Shown here in pieces: positions 1-6,001 of a stretch of 13,506 nucleotides of DNA. Below the pieces are notes generated by a model, which did not search any database, was not told the origin of the DNA, and was given only the letters and a program-made list of their open reading frames with translations. Within the stretch, counting starts at the first letter, position 1. The number at the start of each line of letters is the position of its first letter. This DNA is from CAYRZL01 sp964428795. GTDB lineage: Bacteria; Bacillota; Clostridia; Lachnospirales; Lachnospiraceae. Location of the stretch: NCBI GenBank assembly GCA_964428795.1, contig CAYRZL010000071.1, positions 1 through 13,506 on the forward strand. The letters are read 5' to 3'. The position numbers and the translations under genes were made by a program.

Positions 1-5
1 TATGT

Positions 6-48
6 TTATATGATTTAAATTCTTGAAATAATTTCTAAAATCATATAA
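6..48. repeat. 11-bp perfect inverted repeat upstream of fdhD
   Basis: TTATATGATTT at 6-16 is exactly complementary to AAATCATATAA at 38-48, with a 21-base spacer. A smaller palindrome, GAAAT-A-ATTTC, lies at 25-35 inside the spacer. The right arm overlaps a possible -10 element and ends 10 bases before the fdhD start. It could be a repressor operator or an mRNA hairpin that controls translation. The region is very AT-rich, but an 11-bp perfect match is more than composition alone readily gives. Confidence 0.5.
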
Positions 49-51
49 GAT
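23..51 (+). promoter_or_regulatory. possible fdhD promoter
   Basis: TTGAAA (23-28) and TAAGAT (46-51) are separated by 17 bases, which fits a vegetative sigma factor. Transcription would start almost at the fdhD ATG, leaving little or no leader, so either the mRNA is nearly leaderless or the true promoter lies left of the window. The elements sit within the inverted repeat. Confidence 0.35.
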
Positions 52-58
52 AGGTTGT

Positions 59-856
59 ATGAATGAAAAACCTATGAAAATAGACGACCGCACTGCAAAT
101 GTGGATGCGATAACAGAAAAAGAGAGTATTGTATATCACAAAAACGGATATATAGAACATAAAGTAAGTAATATTGTTCGGGAACATTTTATAGATCTGG
201 TTATAAATGAACAATTAGTGGCAAAATTGGTTTGTACACCACAGAATCTGAAGGAACTGATTATAGGAAAACTTGTTGCAGAAGGATATATTCATGAAAT
301 AAATGATTTGGAATTATGCTATATTTGTGAATATGGAAGCCGGGCAAGAGTGTTTCTCAAGGATAATGTGAAGCTGGTATCTGAGATTCAGCAGGAGCCC
401 ACCTGCTGTACAGATAATCAAACTTTGTTAAAAAATCTTTCCAGTGAAGATATCAAGCCGCTGCCGAAGGCAGTGTGGAAACCGGAATGGATCTTCACAT
501 TATCAAATCAGTTTGCTCAGGATAATGTGATACATAAAGAGACGCAGGGTACCCATGGATGCTATTTGAGCGTAAAAGGACAGATAAAATTTCAATGCGA
601 GGATATCGGAAGACATAATGCATTGGAAAAAACCATTGGATATGCTGTTATAAAAGAGTATCAAAGAGACGAATGCATGTTGTATACTACTGGTAGAGTT
701 CCAACAGATATGATAAAGAAAGTAGTGACAGCAGGGATTCCTATTCTGGTATCTAAGTCAGTACCAACAAAAGAAGCTCTTGAGATGGCACATCACTATA
801 ATTTGACTTTAATCTGCCGGGCATGGCCGGATACATTTGAAGTCTTTAATGATTAA
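59..856 (+). CDS. fdhD: FdhD, formate dehydrogenase sulfurtransferase / accessory protein
   Basis: FdhD passes sulfur from a cysteine desulfurase to the molybdenum/tungsten cofactor of formate dehydrogenase, a step needed for an active enzyme; it acts in the cytoplasm. The 265-residue length is normal. Visible family blocks are TPQNLKELIIGKLVAEG (60-76), FQCEDIGRHNALEK (178-191), and TTGRVPTDM followed by AGIPILVSKSVPTKEALEMA (210-244). The usual glycine-rich cysteine loop is replaced by a Cys-Cys pair at 116-117 (PTCCTDN), so the C-x2-C spacing seen in E. coli FdhD is absent. The ribosome binding site is weak (TAGG about 4 bases before ATG), so M6 at position 74 is an alternative start. The gene stands alone here; no formate dehydrogenase or molybdopterin gene lies in the window. 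A terminator follows. Confidence 0.9.
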   Translation: MNEKPMKIDDRTANVDAITEKESIVYHKNGYIEHKVSNIVREHFIDLVINEQLVAKLVCTPQNLKELIIGKLVAEGYIHEINDLELCYICEYGSRARVFLKDNVKLVSEIQQEPTCCTDNQTLLKNLSSEDIKPLPKAVWKPEWIFTLSNQFAQDNVIHKETQGTHGCYLSVKGQIKFQCEDIGRHNALEKTIGYAVIKEYQRDECMLYTTGRVPTDMIKKVVTAGIPILVSKSVPTKEALEMAHHYNLTLICRAWPDTFEVFND

Positions 857-890
857 AATCATTATGAATCTGCTTAAGAATGATAAGCTT

Positions 891-922
891 GCCTCATACT
901 GACAGTATGGGGCTTTCTTTTA
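891..922 (+). terminator. intrinsic terminator of fdhD
   Basis: GCCTCATACT (891-900) pairs with AGTATGGGGC (904-913) around a 3-base loop, with one G-T wobble. A T-rich tail (TTTCTTTTATTT) follows. It separates fdhD from the next operon. Confidence 0.8.
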
Positions 923-944
923 TTTCCCAAAAGAATTTATTATG

Positions 945-973
945 TTGTCAATATATTTTGCTAATGATATAAT
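945..973 (+). promoter_or_regulatory. main promoter of the radical SAM-rng-rplU-obg-rsfS operon
   Basis: TTGTCA (945-950) and TATAAT (968-973) are 17 bases apart, a near-perfect sigma-A promoter. Transcription should start near 980, giving a 5' leader of about 50 bases before the ATG at 1031. Confidence 0.8.
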
Positions 974-1030
974 GGCAACGACATAATCATTTACAATATA
1001 ATGCATAAAGCAACATATATGGAGCACACA

Positions 1031-2896
1031 ATGAATAAATTGGCATTGGATGATGAAATTTTATTAACGATAGAAAAACCTGCCCGTTACATCGGAAACG
1101 AGGTAAACATGGTCAAAAAGGATCCGTCAAAGGTGGACGTCCGTTTTTGCATGTGTTTTCCTGATGTCTACGAGATCGGCATGTCCCATCTGGGTATCCA
1201 GATTCTCTATGAAATGTTTAACCGCAGAGAGGACGTATACTGCGAGCGTGTATATTCTCCATGGCCCGATCTGCACAAAATCATGAAAGAAAAGAATATT
1301 CCGCTCTTTGCTCTGGAAACACAGGATCCGATAAAAGAGTTTGACTTCCTTGGAATTACCATACAGTATGAGATGTGTTATACCAACATATTGCAGATTC
1401 TGGATTTGAGCCAGATTCCTTTGTATGCCAAAGACCGTACATGGGAGCATCCCATTGTGATCGGCGGCGGTCCCTGCGTGCATAATCCGGAGCCCATCGC
1501 AGACTTTTTCGATATCTTCTATATCGGAGAGGGCGAGACGGAGTATGATGAATTGTTGGATTTATATAAAAAAATGCGGAGTGAGAACTGTACCAGACAG
1601 GAGTTTTTATTAGCGGTTTCACAAATTTCCGGTTTATATGTTCCGTCATTGTACGAAGTGACTTACAAGGAGGACGGTACACTGGCTTCCTTTGAAGCAA
1701 AATATGAAAATGTACCGCATACGGTAAAACGTCAGGTAGTAACGACGGATGAACAGACGATTTTTCCTCTCAAGCCGGTAGTACCGTTTATTAAGGTAAC
1801 GCAGGATCGTGTGGTACTGGAAATCATGCGCGGCTGCATCCGCGGATGTCGTTTTTGTCAGGCGGGAATGATCTACCGACCCCAGAGAGAGAGAAAGCTT
1901 GAGATGTTAAAAGAAGCAGCCTATGAGATGCTGAAATCAACGGGGCATGAGGAGATTTCCTTAAGCTCCTTAAGCTCCAGCGATTATACACAGTTAAAGG
2001 AGCTTCTGGATTTCCTGATCGATGAATTTCAGTCAAAAGGCGTAAATATATCCCTTCCATCTCTGCGCATTGATGCTTTTTCTCTGGATGTAATGAAGAA
2101 AGTGCAGGATATCAAAAAAAGCAGTCTGACCTTTGCGCCGGAAGCCGGATCCCAGAGACTTCGGGATGTGATCAACAAAGGATTGACAGAGGAAGTTATC
2201 TTAGAAGGGGCAGGCCAGGCATTTGAGGGCGGCTGGCAGAAGGTGAAGCTGTATTTTATGCTGGGACTTCCTACCGAGACAGAGGAAGATATGCGTGCAA
2301 TACCAAAGTTGGCAGAACAGATTGCAAAACGTTATTATGAGATTCCCAAAAGCCAGCGAAACGGAAAATGCCAGATCACCATCAGTACCTCCTTTTTTGT
2401 ACCGAAGCCATTTACACCGTTTCAGTGGTCTCCTATGTGCACGAAGGAGGAATTTCTGGAGCGGGCAAAAATCGTTAATGACGAGGTAAAACAGCAGTTA
2501 AATAAAAAAAGCATGAAATACAACTGGCATGAGGCACATGTGACGATTCTGGAAGGCATTCTGGCAAGAGGCGACCGGAAAATCGGAGCCGCCATTTTGC
2601 GTGCCTACGAGCTGGGATGCTTATTTGACGCATGGTCGGAATATTTTGATGAATCAAAATGGGAACAGGCATTTAAGGACACCGGTATAGATACGGACTT
2701 TTATACGATCAGAGAGCGAAAAGAGGACGAGCTATTTCCATGGGATTTTATCGATGCGGGAGTTACAAAAGAATTTTTACTGCGTGAATGGCATACCGCG
2801 CGGACAGAGACTGTGACACCAAACTGCAGACAGCGCTGTGCAGGCTGCGGTTCCAGAAAATACGGAGGAGGTGTGTGCTTTGAAGATCAGAATTAA
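1031..2896 (+). CDS. TIGR03960-type B12-binding radical SAM protein, function unknown
   Basis: A radical SAM enzyme with an N-terminal cobalamin-binding-like domain (about residues 35-180, including PDVYEIGMSHLGIQIL and the IGEGE motif). The [4Fe-4S]/SAM motif CxxxCxxC is at C269, C273 and C276 (RGCIRGCRFCQ). A second CxxxCxxC lies near the C-terminus at C599, C603 and C606, with another Cys at 616. The start at 1031 is preferred over the upstream in-frame ATG at 1001 because GGAG (1021-1024) lies 6 bases before it and the family begins near this point; this gives 621 residues. The reaction is not established. The gene is conserved next to the DUF2344 gene and rng in Clostridia and overlaps the next gene by 17 bases, which suggests translational coupling and a joint job, perhaps in RNA or ribosome modification (inference). 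Confidence 0.88.
   Translation: MNKLALDDEILLTIEKPARYIGNEVNMVKKDPSKVDVRFCMCFPDVYEIGMSHLGIQILYEMFNRREDVYCERVYSPWPDLHKIMKEKNIPLFALETQDPIKEFDFLGITIQYEMCYTNILQILDLSQIPLYAKDRTWEHPIVIGGGPCVHNPEPIADFFDIFYIGEGETEYDELLDLYKKMRSENCTRQEFLLAVSQISGLYVPSLYEVTYKEDGTLASFEAKYENVPHTVKRQVVTTDEQTIFPLKPVVPFIKVTQDRVVLEIMRGCIRGCRFCQAGMIYRPQRERKLEMLKEAAYEMLKSTGHEEISLSSLSSSDYTQLKELLDFLIDEFQSKGVNISLPSLRIDAFSLDVMKKVQDIKKSSLTFAPEAGSQRLRDVINKGLTEEVILEGAGQAFEGGWQKVKLYFMLGLPTETEEDMRAIPKLAEQIAKRYYEIPKSQRNGKCQITISTSFFVPKPFTPFQWSPMCTKEEFLERAKIVNDEVKQQLNKKSMKYNWHEAHVTILEGILARGDRKIGAAILRAYELGCLFDAWSEYFDESKWEQAFKDTGIDTDFYTIRERKEDELFPWDFIDAGVTKEFLLREWHTARTETVTPNCRQRCAGCGSRKYGGGVCFEDQN
2866..2871 (+). promoter_or_regulatory. ribosome binding site deciding a TTG start
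   Basis: AGGAGG lies 8 bases before TTG at 2880, inside the end of the upstream radical SAM gene. In-frame GTG codons at 2838 and 2871 have no such site; the one at 2871 overlaps this site. Confidence 0.7.
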
Positions 2897-3596
2897 ATTT
2901 CGTAAATATGGCGTGATGCGTTTTATCGGACATCTGGACATTATGCGCTATTTTCAGAAAGCCATGCGCAGAGCGGACATCGACATTCGTTATTCCGAAG
3001 GGTTCAGTCCCCATCAGATCATGTCCTTTGCCGCACCCCTTGGTGTTGGGATCATCAGTGACGGAGAGTATCTGGATATTGAGGTGAACTCCACAAAATC
3101 TTCCGCAGAGTCCATCAAAGCACTCAATGCAGTGATGGTGGAAGGAATGGAGGTTACAGAATATGTGAAACTGCCGGATCATGCGGCAAAATCCATGTCT
3201 CTGGTGGCTGCAGCGGATTATACCGTATACTATAAGAACAAAGAGGAAAATATCTATACGGCGGAAACCATGCAGGATGCAATAAAAGAGTTTTTCGGGA
3301 AGCAGGATGAGATCATTGTGACCAAACAGACGAAAAAGAGTGAGACTCAGATCGATTTAAAGCCGCTGATCTATCGTTTTGAAGCAATGCAGCATGACGG
3401 ACAGGCCGCATTTTCTCTGAGATTGGCTTCCGGAAGTGTACAGAATATCAAGCCGGAGCTTGTACTGGAAACCTTTTATAAGTATTGGAATCAAAGATGG
3501 GAACCATTTTCCATGCAGATTAAACGGGATGAAGTCTACGCACAGGCTGATGGCTCTTACATTCCTTTAACCGATTTGGGAGAGATCATCCCATGA
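2880..3596 (+). CDS. radical-SAM-linked DUF2344 protein (TIGR03936 type)
   Basis: A 238-residue protein recognised by its N-terminus (KIRIKFRKYGVMRFIGHLD) and the YSEGFSPHQIMSFAAPLGVG block (about residues 38-57), typical of the DUF2344/TIGR03936 family. The family occurs next to, or fused to, the TIGR03960 radical SAM protein, so it is probably a partner subunit or substrate-binding module. No catalytic residues can be named. The TTG start at 2880 is chosen because it has AGGAGG 8 bases upstream and gives the conserved MKIRIKF beginning. The start codon lies inside the upstream gene (17-base overlap), and the stop overlaps the rng start as ATGA. Function is otherwise unknown. Confidence 0.85.
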   Translation: MKIRIKFRKYGVMRFIGHLDIMRYFQKAMRRADIDIRYSEGFSPHQIMSFAAPLGVGIISDGEYLDIEVNSTKSSAESIKALNAVMVEGMEVTEYVKLPDHAAKSMSLVAAADYTVYYKNKEENIYTAETMQDAIKEFFGKQDEIIVTKQTKKSETQIDLKPLIYRFEAMQHDGQAAFSLRLASGSVQNIKPELVLETFYKYWNQRWEPFSMQIKRDEVYAQADGSYIPLTDLGEIIP

Positions 3597-4837
3597 GTAA
3601 TCTGAAGCAGAAAATTGTAATTACAGATATCTCATTAAATAAGGGAAAAGATCCGGTCCGTGTCTGTGCATCCTTTGAGGATGATAACCTTTCTGCCATA
3701 CAATGCATGAAACCGGATGATGACTACGGAATCGGCGGTATTTATGTGGGAAGAGTGAAGAAAATCGTTGCCAATCTGAATGCGGCTTTTGTGGAGATCT
3801 CTCCGGGCATGGAATGTTATCTGGCATTCAAAGACGCAGAAGCCCCGGTATTTGTCAAAAAAATAAATTCCCCGAAGCTTGTACAGGGAGATGAGCTGGT
3901 GGTTCAGATTCAGAGGGAGGCCATCAAGATGAAACCGGCTGCCCTTACGACAAATATAAACCTTACGGGACAGTATCTGGTACTGACCAGTCAAAAACAT
4001 CACATTGGAGTATCTTCAAAATTAAAGGAAAAAGATAGGGAACGCCTGAAATTTACGTTGAAGCAGATATGGAAGGGTGATTGCGGCGTCATCATCCGTA
4101 CTGCCGCTGTAAATGCCGAAGAAGAAATGCTGCGTCAGGAGTATGATAAGCTGTATGAACAGCTATGTGAGATCAGAAAAAATGCTCCGTATCGTACCTG
4201 TTTTTCCTGTCTGAGATCTTCTGTGCCGGAATACGAAACCTTTGTGAGAGAACATTCCGGTGTGGCAAAAGATACGGAAGTGGTGACGGATATACCGGAG
4301 GTGTTTGAACATCTGAGACTCGAAAGTGAAACCGATACCGTAAAATTCGGAAAAGCGAGGTATGCGCCAAAGTCCTGTATAGGAGGAGGCGGGATCCGTC
4401 TTTATACGGATGAAACACTGTCTTTGGCGTCTCTTTACAGTCTTTCCAAACATTTGGATGAGCTGTTAAGCGAGAAGGTCTGGATGAAATCCGGAGGCTT
4501 CTTAGTGATCCAGCATACGGAGGCTATGACGGTGATTGATGTCAATTCCGGAAAAAGCCTCAGCAAAAAGCAGGCGGAGGAGCAGCGGCTTAAGATCAAT
4601 CTGGAAGCCGCAAAAGAAATTTCCCGCCAAATTAGGCTGCGCAATCTCTCCGGTATCATCATCATAGATTTTATTGATCTGGATGATCCGGATAATAGAA
4701 GCCTGTTATTAAAGGAATTAAAAAGCTATGTAAAGACAGATCCCATTCAGACCAATGTGGTGGATATGACCCGTTTGCAGCTTGCGGAAGTAACACGAAA
4801 AAAAGTGAGAAAATCTCTGAAAGAACAGTTGACGTAA
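3593..4837 (+). CDS. rng: ribonuclease E/G family endoribonuclease
   Basis: A single-strand-specific endoribonuclease that cuts AU-rich RNA in mRNA decay and rRNA maturation. An S1-type RNA-binding domain starts near residue 46 (GGIYVGRVKKIVANLNAAFV). The two metal-binding catalytic aspartates are D316 (TVIDVNSGKS) and D359 (IIIIDFIDL); their 43-residue spacing equals that of D303 and D346 in E. coli RNase E. The protein ends at residue 414, just after QLAEVTRKKVRKSL, and lacks the CPxC zinc-link and the small domain found in E. coli RNase G (489 residues), so its oligomer state may differ. The ATG overlaps the previous stop (ATGA), with GGGAGAG 8 bases upstream. An rplU promoter overlaps its last codons. 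Confidence 0.9.
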   Translation: MSNLKQKIVITDISLNKGKDPVRVCASFEDDNLSAIQCMKPDDDYGIGGIYVGRVKKIVANLNAAFVEISPGMECYLAFKDAEAPVFVKKINSPKLVQGDELVVQIQREAIKMKPAALTTNINLTGQYLVLTSQKHHIGVSSKLKEKDRERLKFTLKQIWKGDCGVIIRTAAVNAEEEMLRQEYDKLYEQLCEIRKNAPYRTCFSCLRSSVPEYETFVREHSGVAKDTEVVTDIPEVFEHLRLESETDTVKFGKARYAPKSCIGGGGIRLYTDETLSLASLYSLSKHLDELLSEKVWMKSGGFLVIQHTEAMTVIDVNSGKSLSKKQAEEQRLKINLEAAKEISRQIRLRNLSGIIIIDFIDLDDPDNRSLLLKELKSYVKTDPIQTNVVDMTRLQLAEVTRKKVRKSLKEQLT

Positions 4838-4857
4838 CACCCATCTTGTGTTAATAT
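4829..4857 (+). promoter_or_regulatory. internal promoter for rplU-prp-rpmA
   Basis: TTGACG (4829-4834) and TAATAT (4852-4857) are 17 bases apart. The start point would be near 4864, exactly before the folded rplU leader, so the ribosomal protein genes can be expressed separately from the upstream part of the operon. A 6-bp inverted repeat TAACAC/GTGTTA (4835-4840/4848-4853) lies in the spacer and reaches the -10 element. Confidence 0.55.
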
Positions 4858-4863
4858 ACTTGA

Positions 4864-4933
4864 GTATGCCGCACGACGAGGTTAGAAGTCCGTCCATTTT
4901 TGGATGACACCGAAGTCGGCGAGTAATGATAAT
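4864..4933 (+). ncRNA. L21 leader-like structured 5' UTR
   Basis: The RNA between the internal promoter and the rplU ribosome binding site can form one long imperfect stem: GCCG (4868-4871) with CGGC (4917-4920), GGT (4880-4882) with ACC (4909-4911), and an apical helix 4888-4895/4902-4908 with one bulged C and an ATTTTT loop. Position and size fit the ribosomal protein L21 leader known in Firmicutes, thought to let L21 repress its own synthesis. I matched it by position and folding, not by a covariance model. Confidence 0.6.
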
Positions 4934-4945
4934 AGGAGGTGCCAT

Positions 4946-5254
4946 ATGTACGCAATTATAGCAACAGGTGGTAAACAGTACAAAGTAGCTGAAGGCGATA
5001 TCATTACCATTGAAAAACTTGGTGTGGAGGCTGGAGAGGCTGTAACTTTTGATCAGGTTCTGGCTGTAAACAACGGTGAGCTGACAGTAGGAAGCCCGGT
5101 TGTAGCAGGTGCAACTGTTACAGGTTCCGTTGTAGCAAATGGACGTGGTAAAAAAGTTATCGTTTACAAGTACAAAAGAAAAACCGGTTACCACAAGAAA
5201 AACGGCCACAGACAGGCGTTTACCAAGGTTAAAATCGAAAAAATCAACGCTTAA
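4946..5254 (+). CDS. rplU: 50S ribosomal protein L21
   Basis: A 102-residue protein beginning MYAIIATGGKQYKVAEGD, the signature start of bacterial L21, with the conserved basic stretch YKYKRKTGYHKKNGHRQ near residues 72-88 that contacts 23S rRNA. The length is typical. AGGAGG (4934-4939) is 6 bases before the ATG. It is the first gene of the rplU-prp-rpmA set found throughout the Firmicutes and sits behind its own promoter and folded leader. Confidence 0.97.
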   Translation: MYAIIATGGKQYKVAEGDIITIEKLGVEAGEAVTFDQVLAVNNGELTVGSPVVAGATVTGSVVANGRGKKVIVYKYKRKTGYHKKNGHRQAFTKVKIEKINA

Positions 5255-5281
5255 TCAAACATATTTTGCAGGTAAATCATT

Positions 5282-5611
5282 ATGATAGAAATAACGATTT
5301 GCAAAAGAAATCAGCAATATGCGCAGCTGCATTGTATCGGACATGCAGGGTATGCTGAGGAGGGTCAGGACATTGTATGCGCCGGAGCTTCCATGCTGGT
5401 TCTGAACACCTTAAATGCCATTGAGGCGTTTGCATCTCAGGAGATGGAGATCAAGAAGGTAGATGAGACGACCGGACAGATTGATGTACGTTTTGGAGAT
5501 ACGGTGACGGAACAGACGAAATTGCTGATGGATACTCTTTGTTTAGGATTAGAGTGTTTGGAAGATAACTATGGTGAAGATTATATCAGTCTAATATTCG
5601 AGGAGGTGTAG
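5282..5611 (+). CDS. prp: Prp, ribosomal-processing cysteine protease
   Basis: A 109-residue protein of the Prp (YsxB) family, the cysteine protease that removes the N-terminal extension of L27 in Firmicutes and relatives. The catalytic dyad is visible as H21 (IGHAGYAEEG) and C33 (DIVCAGAS); the 12-residue spacing matches H22/C34 of the Staphylococcus aureus enzyme. It lies between rplU and rpmA as usual, and its stop codon follows directly on the rpmA ribosome binding site. Its own ribosome binding site is weak (GCAGGT well upstream of ATG), which fits low production of a protease. The presence of its substrate site in the next gene supports the call. Confidence 0.93.
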   Translation: MIEITICKRNQQYAQLHCIGHAGYAEEGQDIVCAGASMLVLNTLNAIEAFASQEMEIKKVDETTGQIDVRFGDTVTEQTKLLMDTLCLGLECLEDNYGEDYISLIFEEV

Positions 5612-5613
5612 AT

Positions 5614-5904
5614 ATGATGCAGTTGAATCTTCAGTTTTTCGCACATAAAAAAGGTGTTGGTTCTACAAAGAACGGACGTGATTCTGAGTCTAAGAGACTT
5701 GGTGCGAAAAGAGCAGACGGACAGTTTGTAAAAGCTGGTAACATCCTTTACAGACAGCGTGGAACAAAGATCCATCCGGGTATCAACGTAGGTATCGGTG
5801 GAGATGACACACTGTATGCAAAAGTTGACGGTGTATTGAGATTCGAAAGAAAAGGAAGAGATAAAAAACAGGCTTCCGTATACCCAGTTGCAAGCAACGA
5901 ATAA
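5614..5904 (+). CDS. rpmA: 50S ribosomal protein L27 with cleavable N-terminal extension
   Basis: A 96-residue L27. The first nine residues, MMQLNLQFF, form the Firmicutes extension that Prp removes, leaving mature L27 starting AHKKGVGSTKNG. That N-terminus reaches the peptidyl-transferase centre, so cleavage is needed for a working ribosome. The first of two adjacent ATG codons (5614) is chosen because it matches the usual extension length and has AGGAGG (5601-5606) 7 bases upstream. Downstream conserved blocks include DSESKRLGAKRADGQ and GDDTLYAKVDGVLRFERKGR. Confidence 0.97.
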   Translation: MMQLNLQFFAHKKGVGSTKNGRDSESKRLGAKRADGQFVKAGNILYRQRGTKIHPGINVGIGGDDTLYAKVDGVLRFERKGRDKKQASVYPVASNE

Positions 5905-5913
5905 GTATTTACC

Positions 5914-5947
5914 AGAGACTCGACTTGAAGAAGCCGGGTCTCTTCTT
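5914..5947 (+). promoter_or_regulatory. two alternative hairpins between rpmA and obg
   Basis: AGAGACTCG (5914-5922) can pair with CGGGTCTCT (5935-5943; one G-T wobble). A second helix, AAGAAG (5928-5933) with CTTCTT (5942-5947), uses part of the same bases, so the two exclude each other. The first is followed only by a short U-rich stretch, so it is at best a weak terminator or attenuator that lowers obg transcription relative to rpmA. A long T run at 5978-5985 is too far from either stem to serve as its tail. Confidence 0.4.
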
Positions 5948-6001
5948 GTAATTATGAGAAATTATGTTGCTTTTGTTCTTTTTTTGCCAAGGAGACAGAC
6001 A

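Noticed and set aside
1001..1030. Upstream ATG codons at 1001 and 1019 as the start of the radical SAM protein
   Set aside because: Neither has a ribosome binding site. GGAG at 1021-1024 serves the ATG at 1031, where family members begin.
5888..6001. A 38-codon N-terminal extension of Obg overlapping the end of rpmA
   Set aside because: Obg proteins begin at MFADRARI, and AAGGAG sits 7 bases before that ATG. The extension has no ribosome binding site.
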